Shown here: in pieces, positions 1 to 13,240 of the stretch
Layout: each line of letters begins with the position of its first letter
How positions within the stretch are numbered: the stretch's first letter is position 1
Made by a program: the position numbers and the translations under genes
Assembly: GCA_003254905.1 (NCBI GenBank)
Contig: QANU01099983.1
Span: 186,001 to 250,000 of the forward strand
Origin: Nissolia schottii
Taxonomy: Eukaryota; Streptophyta; Magnoliopsida; Fabales; Fabaceae
Direction: 5' to 3'
Length of the DNA: 64,000 nucleotides
The notes under the pieces: generated by a model
What the model saw: the letters and a program-made list of their open reading frames with translations, nothing else
Database searches by the model: none
Told to the model about the DNA's origin: nothing

Positions 1-1396
1 GACGTTCTTGGCCAATCATTTGATCTGTATGTACTTCAGTTGCGGCGATTACGTTAATGCCCGCAGGGTGTTTGATAAAATGGAGGTGAGAAATTTGTAC
101 TCTTGGAACAATATGCTTGCCGGGTATGTTAAATTGGGGATGATGAAGCAGGCACGGAACGTGTTTGATAGAATGCCTGAGAAGGATTTTGTGTCTTGGA
201 ACACGATGGTGGTTGGGTTAGTGCGTAACGGGGTGTTTGGCGAGGCTTTGAGGTTTTATTTGGAGTTGAGGAGATTGTGTATTGGGTATAATGGATTTAG
301 CTTTGCCAGTGTCTTGATTGTTTGCGTGAAGTTGAAGAATTTTGAGCTTTCTAGGCAGGTTCATGGGCAGGTTTTGGTTGTTGGGTTTTTGTCCAATGTG
401 GTTATATCGAGCTCGATCGTTGATGCTTATGCAAAGTGCGGGAAGATGGAGGACGCGAGGAGGTTGTTTGATGAGATGACTGTGAGGGATGTCCCTGCTT
501 GGACGACGTTGGTTTCGGGTTATGCTGCATGTGGGGACATGCAATCAGCTGCCGAAGTTTTTGATCAGATGCCTACAAAAAATCCTTATTCATGGACATC
601 TCTGATTGGTGGTTATGCTAGAAATGGTCTGGGTCATGAAGCACTTGGAGTGTTTAGAAAGATGATCGAGCATCAAGTTAGACCTGATCAGTTTACATTC
701 AGTAGTTGCTTCTCTGCCTGTGCCAATATTCTGTCATTAAAACATGGTAAACAAATACATGCGTATATGGTGCAAAATAACATTAGACCTAATACCATTG
801 TTGTCGGAGCTATAGTTGACATGTATACAAAATGTGGATGCATAGAAACTGCCAAGCGAGTCTTTAATATTGTTGGAAATAAGCAAGATGTAGTGTTGTG
901 GAAGATGATGATATCGGCTCTAGCTCACTGTGGTTATGGTATAAAAGTAAAAATGATGCTAGATGATATGCCAAGATCGGGAGTGAAGCCAAACAGGAAT
1001 ACTGTTGTAGTCATTCTAAATGCTTGTAGTCATTCGGGTCTTGTGCAGGAAGGGCTTCAATTTTTCAAGTCCATGACTAGGGAGCATGGTGTTGTCCCAG
1101 ACCAAGAACACTATGCATGCCTAATTGATCTTTTGGGACGAGCTCGATGCTTTAATGAATCAGGGAATGACCTACGGGTGACGGATTGTAAGCCAGGTGT
1201 TCAGAATTCTTTTCCTTGCGTATATAGAATGCATGAAAGTATAAAACTAGGAAGAGAAGTACCTGAATTTCCCATTAAATTGCTGCCTCATTCCTCTGCT
1301 GCATACCTATTGCTTACAAGTATTTATGCTGCACTTGTGAAAAAGGGATTAGTTGAGAAAGTAAGACAGATTATGGATGAGCAATGTGTGAGCTAA
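1..1396 (+). CDS. Pentatricopeptide repeat protein, 5'-truncated by window edge, decayed C-terminus
   Basis: PLS-type PPR proteins bind organellar RNA and usually serve RNA editing or processing in mitochondria or chloroplasts. The frame is open to the left edge, so the start lies outside the window. About 460 residues are visible with back-to-back PPR motifs such as NLYSWNNMLAGY, DFVSWNTMVVGL and NPYSWTSLIGGY, then an E-like region ending IYAALVKKGLVEKVRQIMDE. It resembles the Arabidopsis At2g21090 protein as I recall it. The usual E/E+ end is missing: the frame stops at 1394-1396, but the next ~90 bases still encode a recognisable tail (KVCAFTVSDWSHPLKK) in another frame, after two stops. 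The E region before it is also poorly conserved. This may be a pseudogene in the making, or a shortened protein. Confidence 0.8.
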   Translation, partial: TFLANHLICMYFSCGDYVNARRVFDKMEVRNLYSWNNMLAGYVKLGMMKQARNVFDRMPEKDFVSWNTMVVGLVRNGVFGEALRFYLELRRLCIGYNGFSFASVLIVCVKLKNFELSRQVHGQVLVVGFLSNVVISSSIVDAYAKCGKMEDARRLFDEMTVRDVPAWTTLVSGYAACGDMQSAAEVFDQMPTKNPYSWTSLIGGYARNGLGHEALGVFRKMIEHQVRPDQFTFSSCFSACANILSLKHGKQIHAYMVQNNIRPNTIVVGAIVDMYTKCGCIETAKRVFNIVGNKQDVVLWKMMISALAHCGYGIKVKMMLDDMPRSGVKPNRNTVVVILNACSHSGLVQEGLQFFKSMTREHGVVPDQEHYACLIDLLGRARCFNESGNDLRVTDCKPGVQNSFPCVYRMHESIKLGREVPEFPIKLLPHSSAAYLLLTSIYAALVKKGLVEKVRQIMDEQCVS

Positions 1397-2782
1397 GTTC
1401 CGGCCATTAGTTGAATCAAAATTGAAAAAGAAGGTTTGCGCTTTCACTGTATCAGATTGGTCACACCCTCTGAAGAAAACAATATAAATTATAATCAGCT
1501 TTGGGGCACTTAAGTAATCAGATGGAAGACATGGCCCCATTACAACATTACCTAACTTCGAAATGTGAAAGTTGGAGAAATCTTTTTTCAATAGATGATT
1601 TTTTGTAGAGAGCAGGATTATACTTTCCACAACATGTTATTATTGTTACTATTTCCCTTTGACTGATTATGGATTCTGCAGAGTTGAACTACCAAATTGG
1701 TATACATATAAAAGATGTTTCCTCCAAGATTACTGAGGAGGAATGAGAAGGGGGAATGGTGAGAAGAACCGAAGAAGATTGTTGATTTAATGAAAGATTT
1801 CTTGCATCTTTTTTGTCCCATTCTTTTGTGTGTATTTTTCTCGAACTGAATAAAAATCTGGGGTTACCCGAGTATGAGCTCTGGTTTTGACATGAAGTTT
1901 GAGGCTCTAGTTTACAACTTCGAGCAAATATGGAAGAGGTTCTCTATATTATTGCCATCCCTGTGTCTAATTGCACCGAGTACTATTGCATTCTCAGAAA
2001 AGTAGTAGTTCAGAATTTTAATCAGAAATTATGATAGTTGTTGGACGAACTGATATAGTTTATGTACTTATTCATTTTATAATTACTAGAACATTGTTCT
2101 AACAATTGAAATTTGATAAAATTTCTTATTCGCTGTCATGTTTAATTGGATTAGGTCTAGCTCATTTGCTCCTTAATCTCCTCTTATTTAAAGGACAAAT
2201 CTGGCCCTCATGTTGAAGTAATGGCTGATCTAGAGATAAATTTGGCCATACCTTCATTTTGGTACTTTTGGGTTTCATTCTAAAAATTTAAAACATTTTT
2301 CTTTTGCAGAACTATTAATATACCACGTGATCATTTAAAATAGGGATATTACAAGAACTAGTTCATAACTAACAAGAAAACAAAGTGCAACAACAAACAA
2401 ATACCAAGTCATACAAGCTTGGACGGCCATACAAGTGGACCAACCATAACTCCTTTCCAATAATTATGCGAAAGTTCCCATGACATAAAAAACAGGCTAA
2501 TAGAGTCCTTCCTAATCCCAAAACCAAAAAACAAATTGAGCGAAGAAAGCAACAGAAACATAACATTTTACTCAACCCTTTGTCCAATTCAGCAAGGCAG
2601 TTACAATCAAATTTAAAAAAACAATCCATCCCTTTTGACATGACCATGAGTTATTATATTAAATCCCATCAACAAAGCCATTGCATTCAACAACAAACAA
2701 GAGGCAGAATCAAAGAAGAAGAGGAAGAACTAGCAATTCTTCCTCTTCTCCATCATCATCATCCTCTTTGATACAGCAAAAG
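1397..2782. other. Intergenic, AT-rich
   Basis: The first ~100 bases hold the relic tail of the PPR gene. The remainder shows no supported gene. The stretch just before 2783 is probably the promoter and leader of the PLC-X gene; it is rich in AGAAGAGG and TCATCA runs. Confidence 0.5.
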
Positions 2783-4011
2783 ATGGGCTCTGAGGTCTCC
2801 AAACAGATTGAGAAACGAATGACAGTCAAATCGGAAGAGAAAACTCTTTTTGATCTCAAGAGCTCAGGGGAAGCCTACCCTGGCTCTAATTACCACCCTT
2901 CAGATAGGAAGACTTGGATGTCAAGTCTCAACCCACATAGCCTCCACATCAAAAAGATTGTTTGGCCTGGAACTCATGATTCTGCTACCAACAAGATTGG
3001 CGTCCCTTGCATCACTCGCCCTTTCGCGCAATGCCAAACCTTGTCAATCTACCAACAACTGTCGAAAGGAACGCGTGTTCTTGACATCAGGGTGCAGGAA
3101 GATCGCAGGGTGTGCCATGGAATCCTTCTCACTTACAGCGTAGATGTTGTCATCAATGATGTCAAGAAATTTCTATCGGAAACCGAGTCTGAGATCATCA
3201 TCCTTGAGATTAGAACCGAGTTTGGACACGATGACCCACCGGAATTTGACAAGTATCTATTGGATCAATTAGGTGATTACCTTATCCCGCAAGATGAACA
3301 AGTTTTTGAGAAGACCATTGTAGAGGTGCTGCCAAAGAGAGTTATTTGTGTTTGGAAGCCGAGAAAATCTGCACAGCCTCCGGCAGGTAGTAATAGCCTT
3401 TCACTCTTTTGATAGCATAAGAGACTTTCAAGCTAATTGAAATGCCAAGTTATCGCATTAATTTAATCAAAATGTTTAGATACAATCAAATATAGACTAG
3501 GCATACCACACAGTACTCGAACAGGATTACCTATAGTAAGAGCATACCTGTTAAAACAAAAAGATATAGACTAGGCATATAGTCTCTAACTAACAAATTG
3601 AAATAGTTATGAGTAGCTAACTGTCTAACTAACAATAACTAACTTGAATATCTCCTAAAAGGTAGCAAGTTGTGGAGTGGAGGGTATTTGAGGGACAACT
3701 GGATCAACACTGATTTGCCATCAACCAAGTTTGAGAGTAACTTGAAGTTCCTAAGCCAGCAGGAACCTGTTGCTTCAAGAAAGTACTTCTACAGGGTTGA
3801 GAACACGGTGACGCCTGTGCCTGATAACCCAGTTCTGTGTGTAAAACCGGTCACCGAACGCATTCATGGCTTCGCTAGGCTCTTCATCTCTCAGTGCTTC
3901 TCCAAGGGTTTTGCTGATAGGCTGCAGGTCTTCTCCACGGATTTTATAGATGAGGATTTCGTTGATGCGTGTGTTGGACTCACTCATGCAAGGATTGAGG
4001 GTAATGCCTAA
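2783..4011 (+). CDS. PLC-X-domain (PLC-like phosphodiesterase) protein, two exons
   Basis: Exon 1 is 2783-3386 and exon 2 is 3662-4011, joined in phase (donor GCAG|GTAG, acceptor AAAAG|GTAGC), giving 317 residues. The start is the ATG of MGSEVSKQIEK; the frame is open further upstream, but that part is low-complexity Ser/Gln and resembles leader. The catalytic histidines of a PI-PLC X fold are visible at H65 (GTHDSATN) and H112 (VCHGI). There is no Y, C2 or EF-hand domain, so this is the small bacterial-like class rather than a signalling PLC. The C-terminal half keeps VENTVTPVPDNPV and DFVDACVGLTHARIE, typical of the plant family (Arabidopsis At4g38690 and At4g34920 types). No signal peptide is seen. 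The natural substrate of this plant group is not established. Confidence 0.9.
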
Positions 4012-4831
4012 GTTTCTGTATATCCATGACTCAATGCTTGTTCTGCTATGTCTTGCTGTTGATGGAGTGTGTCAGCTCCTAGAAATTTTTTTTGTTTGTT
4101 AATTTGTATAGATTTGATTACGCATTCTGATGTTAAAAAAAAGGGAAAACCATGGCTTGTAGTGTCATATTTATGCAAATCCAATTGTTTTTAGTCTATC
4201 ATTGCATTAGTTTTGTTTTTCATGGTCCATGCCTTGTTTGAAACCATGGAAAAACTAGGACATAAGAAAGGAAGGGTTTCCTACTTTCCTTCTTTAATTG
4301 TTTTCTTTCATCAATGCCTTCTTTGGCCAGTTTTAGTTGATGGACACAAAAAACAACAATAGCGTGTACTTTTCAATTAGTAGTATATCTTTGGTTTCTT
4401 AGGTAATGGCGTGGCTGTCAAGTAAGGCCATTAGAGTAAGAGAATGATACTCTTGCAAGTTACAACCGTGTTGGAACAAAAAAGTTACCGGGTTAAAAAT
4501 TTTTGCATGGGATTTAAAAGAGTTAAACGCATTACAACCGCTATACATTGGCGAATTTAACTAAAATAATAATTAAAAAGTATCAATGAATAGTGAATTC
4601 ACTCTACTTTAACGAATTCAACTAGAAATTAAAAAAAAAAATGCAGAATGACAAGTGAATTCATCACTTAGAGGTTAATATCCATCCATTCATTGTACTT
4701 CATGCCTTGGTAGCATTATGGTGTCCTAAGTTGAAATGCCAAAGAAAATCAATGATAGAATTGTTGCATACCAAATTCAAAAAGGATCAGCATCATAATT
4801 GGCAAAGAAAAACATATTCATCATCTAAATT
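4012..4831. other. Intergenic, no gene seen
   Basis: AT-rich sequence between two convergent genes. No open frame with family resemblance and no repeat structure was recognised. Confidence 0.5.
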
Positions 4832-6603
<1,772 letters not shown>

Positions 6604-7350
6604 TTAAAAATCAAAACAGAATAAGGTAATTAAAATTGACGAGCTCCAATTATATCCTTGTAATTAGATTTTTTAAGCAAATCTTTACCGGGTATTAATC
6701 AGATGATTACATATCTTCAGGTTTGGAAACCAGTCACTGAAACCTGAATAAAACTGCTTACAGTTATAACAGCCAAAATCCTACAAACTTAAATCTTAGT
6801 TGTTGTTTAGCATCTGGTCAAAGAAAATTCAGTCGGAAAGATTTGACAAAGTTTTAGAAAATTCAGCATTCCATTAAAAAGAGCAGCTTGATTGAGTGCA
6901 TTAAGTTTAAACATAACCATTAAAATACTTTCTAGTACTGCAGAGCTGACTAGAAAGTTCAGAGTATTCATCTGAGCAGAGCCTTCCATTTCGAAGTGAT
7001 TTTGAAGCTGATATTCTAACTCTCTTCAGTTGTTTCAGTTTATATGTAATATCCCAGCAGTTGGTCACTTGAAAAGAACATATCAGAAATAGCTCACCTT
7101 CATCCACAAAAACAAATATGTATATGGGAATTTTCATACATTAGTAGTTAAAGATAATAATCCAATACTCCAATATAGTGGATAAACAAATTCAAATGTT
7201 TCTAAAGATCTTCTGTCAATGTAAATCAAGTCACTGAGTTTGGCTTATTTTGACCATGATGTAACACCAAAATAAAAAAAATCCTGAAGTCTTTGAGGCA
7301 TATTATCAAACACCTGGCGTAACAAAAAGCATGAGTGAAAACAATGCTTA
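6604..7350 (-). other. Probable first intron of the HPPK-DHPS pseudogene
   Basis: On the minus strand this runs from a GTAAGC donor at about 7350 to an acceptor (TTTTTAATGCAG) just before the HPPK coding region. It is AT-rich with nothing else recognisable. The intron is inferred from splice signals only. Confidence 0.45.
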
Positions 7351-7530
7351 CCTTGGAAGAGGTGTGGCAGAAGTTGTTGGGACTCCACTGGAACATACCC
7401 AATTTGCCTCTGCTGAATGAGTTGGCATTTGTTTAAAGGCTTAGGAAGCCCAACAACTAGAGAATCAAAGATAAGATGCAGCCCAGCCCAATGTATATAA
7501 AAACTACAAGCAGCATCAGGCCCAATTCTT
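7351..7530 (-). promoter_or_regulatory. Probable 5' exon and promoter of the HPPK-DHPS pseudogene (site II elements)
   Basis: On the minus strand three TGGGCY motifs cluster upstream (TTGGGCCT, ATTGGGCTGGGC, TTGGGCTTCC). These are site II elements, known from promoters of nuclear genes for mitochondrial proteins, which fits a mitochondrial folate enzyme. A short exon-like stretch with an ATG near 7424 ends at a GTAAGC donor, but its ATG frame does not join the HPPK frame. The presequence is therefore lost, or this exon is untranslated. Confidence 0.4.
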
Positions 7531-7646
7531 ATTCGAGATTTTTCTTCACCTCAGTATTTTATTTTCTATTTCCATTGACCCAAAACAAAACATTACTTTA
7601 TTTTTTTAGAAACTCTTGTACGTGCTGACTTTGTTTTTTTTAAGAG

Positions 7647-7895
7647 TAAACTTTTAAATTCGTCCTTGAGATTGTTAGCGCCACTCAAGTTTATCTCTAA
7701 GTTTTGGAAATGGTCCTATTAATATGTAAAGTTGTTAAAAGTTGGTCAAGTTAATCACTAGAAGAAACTAATTTGATGATGTCAAATGACTAATTTGACT
7801 GACTTTTAGTTACTTTAAATACTTATATGACCATTTTCATAATCTGATGACAAAATTGATCAATACTAAAAACTCTAAGAACGAATTTGAAGGTT
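7647..7895. repeat. Fold-back MITE, copy 1
   Basis: About 250 bp with long imperfect inverted halves. The left arm contains AAATTCGTCCTTGAGATTGT and the right arm, reversed, AAATTCGTTCTTAGAGT; both halves carry AAATGGTC and AAAAGT(T/C)GGTCA-type words. It has no coding capacity. A second copy lies at 51217-51430. Confidence 0.6.
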
Positions 7896-9500
7896 TAGAA
7901 CATGTTTTCAATTTATAATATTATAAACATTGAATCTACCATACTTGTATGATTCACTAGATTGTGGAAAGAGAGGGATCCAAAAGAAGTAGCATTAGAC
8001 AACAGCTAAAAACAAGTTGATGAATCAAAGTTAGTCTTCACTATGAATCATGCATTTGTTTCATGTCAATGAGGTGTATCTAAAGAAAGATTAACATCAC
8101 TAGATGTGATTAGCACTACTCCTTGCTTTGCTTACTCAGCTTTGGAAAGATCCATAAGACAAAAAATATGCTTAAAAAAAAGGGTCAAGTTGTCATAAGT
8201 GGCATCAATAGAAGAAATAATTGTGTTTTGTTTGGTATGGCACACTAAAGACAGAAAGAAAAAAATAGATTCTTTCCCTTTTGTTGATTTTCCCTCTGAA
8301 GATTTGGGATTACTGTTTCATTATCTTGCTAAATGCATGTGCTGGTACTATTATCTACCACTTCAATCAGATTTAATTTCTTTCTTCTTCCATTTTTTTT
8401 TACTTTCAAAATCAACCAATTTCAACACCGTACTCAACTAAGGGCACCAAACATCATATAACATGTGATAATACTAAAGAGAAAGTGTGAAGAACACATT
8501 GGTGTAGTTTTCACACTGCTTTTGGAGTAACATTTGATGGCAATGTTGAAAGGGGTATTACCATGTTAGGCACAAAATGAATCATATTATCTGCATTTTA
8601 AGGCTGTACACAATTCTGAAAGACTGCAATAACAACAAAAAACAAATTAAGGCTATTGATCAATAATCTTTCTTTCCCTCTCTAGGTTGACGAGTGTTAT
8701 TACCTTTGCTATAGGATAAGAAATGTGTTTCATACCAAGTTTTATGGATATCATTTGGATACATAATAGAAATCTATCAATAATTTAGGATTTGAGTCAT
8801 TTGTTAAGCTGAGTATCAAGGAAAGAAAGAAGATTCGCATTTGTTAAGCTTAGTCAAACCTCCCATAGATTAAAGTTTCAATCTTTTGAGAAAAAAAAGG
8901 TTGAAATCTGAAACCTCAATGTCTCAAGATACATCCTCCAGCATTTTAGGGAATGTGGACAAAGAAAGTAGGACCACATAATGAAAAAGGGTCAATAAGC
9001 CTATCCATTCAAACAGTGAGCTGAGTCAGCACACATGAACAGCATCCAATGGATAAAACAATCCTCTCACAACATTTATTAGTACAACCTCATCCACAAT
9101 CTGCCAGTCATACTTCACAACAATCAACCGTCCTATTACATTTTCATGAGAAAATCCTAAGCTCAAAGCTACAGTATCACATGTTAAATATATTTTTGAT
9201 AAAGAATGATTTACACCTTAACTTGGATTTGTGCGAAACAATTTATTTATGTTTGATTTCCATAAATGGTGCAAACTCTATATGATGAAATTATATTAAT
9301 TACCAATTCGAACAAATCGTGTAGAGAATTTGTGGAGCTAAGTAGCATTATTGATTTAATACCATATAATGAATAACATTTAAGATATACACAAAATGTC
9401 ATTCATTAATCTTAAACGTATCTAACACGACGAGGTAAGACAATAGAATAATTTCTCACATATCCATCTGGGAAAACCCTACCCTGCCATCCATCATGTT
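7896..9500. other. Intergenic, no gene seen
   Basis: AT-rich. Short open frames here have no domain resemblance. The last ~200 bases are probably promoter of the J-domain gene. Confidence 0.5.
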
Positions 9501-9510
9501 TATATAAAGA
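9501..9510 (+). promoter_or_regulatory. TATA box of the J-domain gene
   Basis: TATATAAAGA lies about 225 bases before the ATG, followed by a CT-rich leader. Placement and consensus fit a plant core promoter. Confidence 0.6.
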
Positions 9511-9725
9511 CATACACCATCACTTCTTCCCTCAAGCCTTATCCACCTTCAATCTCCATTCTCCACACCCCCCCAAGATTTCCACAAGTTTTCTGTCTCC
9601 TTGGAACCCTCAATCCTTCCAACTAACATCAACTCCTCCAAGGAAAATTGTTGCCACTCACACCACAACTGAAAACAGAGAAAACAGAGGAAACAGAGTA
9701 CCCTGTTTCTTTTCCCACTACAAAC

Positions 9726-10040
9726 ATGGCTTCCCTCTATGAGGTGCTCGGAATTTCGATCGGCGCAAGCTGCAACGAAATAAAGGCGGCGTACCGGAAG
9801 CTGGCGAGGACGTGCCACCCTGATGTTGTGGCCATGAATCAGAAGGAAAGCTCAGCTAACCAGTTCATGAAGATCCACTCGGCTTATTCAACGCTTTCTG
9901 ACCCAATTAAGAGAGCTAATTATGATAGAGAATTTTATGGACACATAAGATCATCAGCTTCTATGGCTGCTTCCATGTCAGGTAGATACCAGACGTTTTG
10001 CCAAGCTGGAAGGAAATGGGAAACGGATCAATGCTGGTAG
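9726..10040 (+). CDS. Small J-domain (DnaJ/HSP40) protein, J11-like
   Basis: J proteins stimulate the ATPase of HSP70 partners. This single-exon gene encodes 104 residues. A J domain fills residues 2-68 with the HPD motif at 31-33 (TCHPDVV) and helix II KAAYRKLA. The C-terminal tail ends GRKWETDQCW. It matches the small plant class of chaperone protein dnaJ 11 (Arabidopsis At4g36040, At2g17880), which is said to act in the chloroplast. Here the J domain starts almost at the first methionine, so no transit peptide is visible; the frame is open for 26 codons upstream but without an ATG. J11 genes are often stress- or dark-responsive; nothing in the sequence proves that here. Confidence 0.9.
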   Translation: MASLYEVLGISIGASCNEIKAAYRKLARTCHPDVVAMNQKESSANQFMKIHSAYSTLSDPIKRANYDREFYGHIRSSASMAASMSGRYQTFCQAGRKWETDQCW

Positions 10041-10582
10041 GGTGGTGTGTTACCTTATTATTTTAATTTCTAATTTCTCCCTTTTTTTACTTTTACTAGT
10101 ATTTTTATTTACTAGTGGAAGTTAATTCATCAGTGAATTAATTGTTAACACTTTGTTTTCTTGTATTCAAGTGTTTCTGGTTATGGAAGTGGAACCTTTT
10201 TTTCTTCTCTCCTTCATGTAAACACTATTTGATCCGAATACAGATTTCTGTACATGGGAATAGGTGGTTTGATGAATATTGTGTGAAGAAAAGGTAGAGT
10301 ATCATTTTGTAAAAGACACCGAAAAAAAATCAATACATCTGTGGTTAACTGGAGCTGTAGGGAACTCCAACCATACGCAGGAGAGGCAGCCCCTTAAGTA
10401 CGTATTTAATTTCTCGAGTCAAACTTAGAGATTATGATGAGTATTTATGGGGCGGGAACATGCCCCTATCTCCATTCATTTTTTTAAAGGTTTGTCACTT
10501 TCATCTCATCCATATCACAAGTACACGGGAATTCATACTGTTTCGGATGATATACATGAAAAAAAGAAATTCATAAAAATAT
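10041..10582. other. 3' flank and intergenic DNA of the J-domain gene
   Basis: The 3' UTR is likely in the first 200 bases. Nothing else was recognised. Confidence 0.45.
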
Positions 10583-11014
10583 AATTAATATGAAATTTAA
10601 GATTGTCGACGGAATAGTTAAGACAAAGATATCAATGCAAGAGTTTCTTATAATGTTACATTATTGAACAACTTTTGACATAAAACTGTTGATCAAAGAT
10701 AGCAGAAGAACTCAAATGTCTAAATTGTGTGTTGAGATGTGAAGTGTTCCATGCATGTGTCCTTTGGTAAAGGTGTCTGTGGAGTTGGATGAACCTAATG
10801 AATTAGAGAATTCAAATTGAATTAGCCAAATCAATTTAGATTGTTCGGATAATCGAATGATTTTAAGGGAAACCAACTCAAAGTAATTACTATCGATTCA
10901 GATTTTTAGAAACACGCAAAATATATCAACAAACACTATCCACAGTTTTCCACCATTGCATTGATATCTTTGTCTTAACTTTTACGTTAACAATCTTAAA
11001 CTTCATATTAATTA
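10583..11014. repeat. Fold-back element with 58-bp inverted arms
   Basis: The left arm at 10583-10640 and the right arm at about 10956-11014 are inverted copies; both contain GACAAAGATATCAATGCAA (or its complement) and AATTAATATGAA. The interior of about 315 bp is non-coding. The size and shape fit a MITE. No clear target duplication was found. Confidence 0.6.
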
Positions 11015-12359
11015 AATAAGCTATGGTATACTATACATAACTTAGACAATATTTCACAGAAAAATGCGGTGAATGTATTATTATGTTTTAACGTAAGGAA
11101 ATGAAACACAGCACGACACATATAGTGCTCGACACATTGCATGACAAAAGTAAACCGTTCATATAAATTTGGTATTTTAACTTTTAATTTTTTGAACTTT
11201 CAACAATCGCCGTGCACCATAGGTAGATAATTGTCCTGCTATTTAGCATTATTAAGTTTTTCTTTTCAAGAAGGTGGATCCACCCCTGAACTGTGAACAG
11301 AGTTCCCCCAAATTCAATTGCATATTGAATGCGATGATTCCCCACACTACTGACAACCTTTGCAACTAGTAATTTAAACTTACCACCCTTACGATGCTAG
11401 ATGTGATTCACAAAGTTTTTGGACCGTATATTCACGCACTATTAATTACATTGACATCCTCCGACCTGAGCTGGACCACTCTAGATTTTATGTTATGGTT
11501 GAAACTTTGTTACGTGAAAGTTTTGGTTTTGGATAAGATTAAGATATGGGGGCCTTTTTTCTCCATTCTAGAATCTGGACCTTATCTTTTTTATATTACA
11601 ATAGTCGATAGAGTATGAGGGGAGCATTTCGTTGAGACTAAGATTGACTAGTTGGTTTCTAATTTTATTGCATGCATTCATGAACTTTTTGCATCTATGA
11701 GATTATTTATTATTGTCATTCCATTTTATTGCCATGCCAGAGATTTCAAAGAGCACAACATGAGTCTCAAACAATTGGCTAAAGAGGATCATAATTCTCC
11801 TTTGCAACAACACCATTGATTTCAGATAATGTACCAATTAACCAATGTACTATTCTGCTTCCTCTACCACAATTTGGACATTCAAATAGTGTATATAGTG
11901 ACAAAGAAAGGCTAGGAACAATTAAAGATCCATAGTATTGATCATTTTTGTCCTGAAGTACCTCAAGCTCTGAGAACTTTAATTAGGAAAAATGAACCAC
12001 TGATTATCTCTAGCAAATGTATGAAAATTTGTCCAAATTAATCTTCTTCGGCAAAGCTTGATTAAGTCCTAATTAATCTTTATTCTCAGTCCATTAAAAA
12101 TGATACTTTTAAAATTTTGTGTCTGAAATTATTCCTCCGTTTTAAGTTCTTAAGGCTGCTAGCTGCCTTGCGTCATGTTGGGCTCATGACATGTACTGCA
12201 CATTAAATTGACTCATCCCAAACTCTTAAGTCGTCTTAGTCTATTAGTTGATGGCAAAATTTACAATATTCTGCACAGGTAGTTAACTATTCTGATCTCC
12301 TATTCAAAGGACATGTACACTATGTTTATAGCTTTTTCTATGAATCATTGTGGAAAACA
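11015..12359. other. Intergenic, no gene seen
   Basis: AT-rich DNA running up to the MULE target site. No convincing open frame, repeat or RNA gene was recognised. Confidence 0.5.
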
Positions 12360-12369
12360 TAGAAATGGG
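12360..12369. repeat. MULE target-site duplication, left copy
   Basis: TAGAAATGGG occurs here and again at 19172-19181, directly outside the two inverted repeats. It can be read as 9 or 10 bp, because one G may belong to the element; both sizes fit Mutator transposition. Confidence 0.85.
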
Positions 12370-12653
12370 GAATTTTTTTCTCCTTTGACACTGTTTGCCA
12401 AAGAAATTACCAAATTGCTCTCATCTTTAAACATATTATCAATATACCACGGTTTGGGCTGACGTGGCACCGGTCGCACGCGTGGCGTGCCACGCAGGAG
12501 TCGCCAACACGCTAGGCGATTTTGCCTTGAATTCGCCATCGCGGCAGGCGAATCCTTCGTAAAAAAAAATCAAATTTGCACTGAAATCGCCATTACGGTT
12601 GGCGAATCCACGTAGGATTCACCTGCCGCGATGGCGAATTCAAGTACGCCAGC
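12370..12653. repeat. MULE left terminal inverted repeat
   Basis: About 284 bp, inverted match to 18885-19171. Its outer half is AT-rich. Its inner half is GC-rich and holds GAATTCGCCATCGCGGCAGG-type units in both orientations, so the repeat itself contains smaller palindromic repeats. The internal units are shuffled between the two ends. Confidence 0.85.
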
Positions 12654-12699
12654 TTCTTTTTTATTAATATAAATAGTTAATAAACATAACCAATATTAG

Positions 12700-13240
12700 T
12701 TATAACTAAAAGTCTAAATGGCTTTTGTTCAATTTATAGGAAACTCTATAATAAGCATCGTTGTATGTTTTGTGTTGGATCCTAGTGATGCCTTTGCTGT
12801 TATCTGCTTCGTTTCTCTCGACTTGGAGAGTAAACTCGAAAGTGACTCTTATTCAGTTCTATCCTTCAAGGTTGTGTCCGCCTCCATCATTATATGGATT
12901 CAAGACATCAAGGCGATACTCAATGTTGAAGCTCTCCAAGAGCGTGACTGCAACTAGATTTATGGTTTAGGGTTGACACAATTTTCGTGGAATTGAGTAA
13001 AGCTTCGTTCTTTCCTCCTCGTTCATGAATTACAGGTTAGGAAGACTGATTGAGGTTGCTAATGCCAAGCTGGCTGAGTTCACCACGATCATCCCAAGTA
13101 ATTGCTTGTTTAAGTTTAGGAACAACCGGCAGATCAAAGATTCACGGGACGATATCTGTTGAGACAATACAGAATCCATGTCGGAAATGTAAAATCGAAG
13201 TAGACACTAATGTGATGAACATTATGGGATAAATATAAGG
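12700..13240. other. Unidentified segment inside the MULE, possibly captured sequence
   Basis: Between the left inverted repeat and the PMD gene, this stretch has higher codon-like composition than its surroundings. One frame reads GRLIEVANAKLAEFTTIIP after a splice-acceptor-like ATTACAG near 13030. Another reads SKVTLIQFYPSRLCPPPS near 12810-12880. I do not recognise the source. MULEs often carry host gene fragments, so capture is possible but unproven. Confidence 0.3.

Noticed and set aside
9049-9285. 78-residue open frame upstream of the J-domain gene
   Set aside because: No domain, AT-rich, and inside the likely promoter flank.
12718-12970. Two overlapping short open frames just inside the left MULE end
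   Set aside because: No recognisable family; kept only as a possible captured segment.
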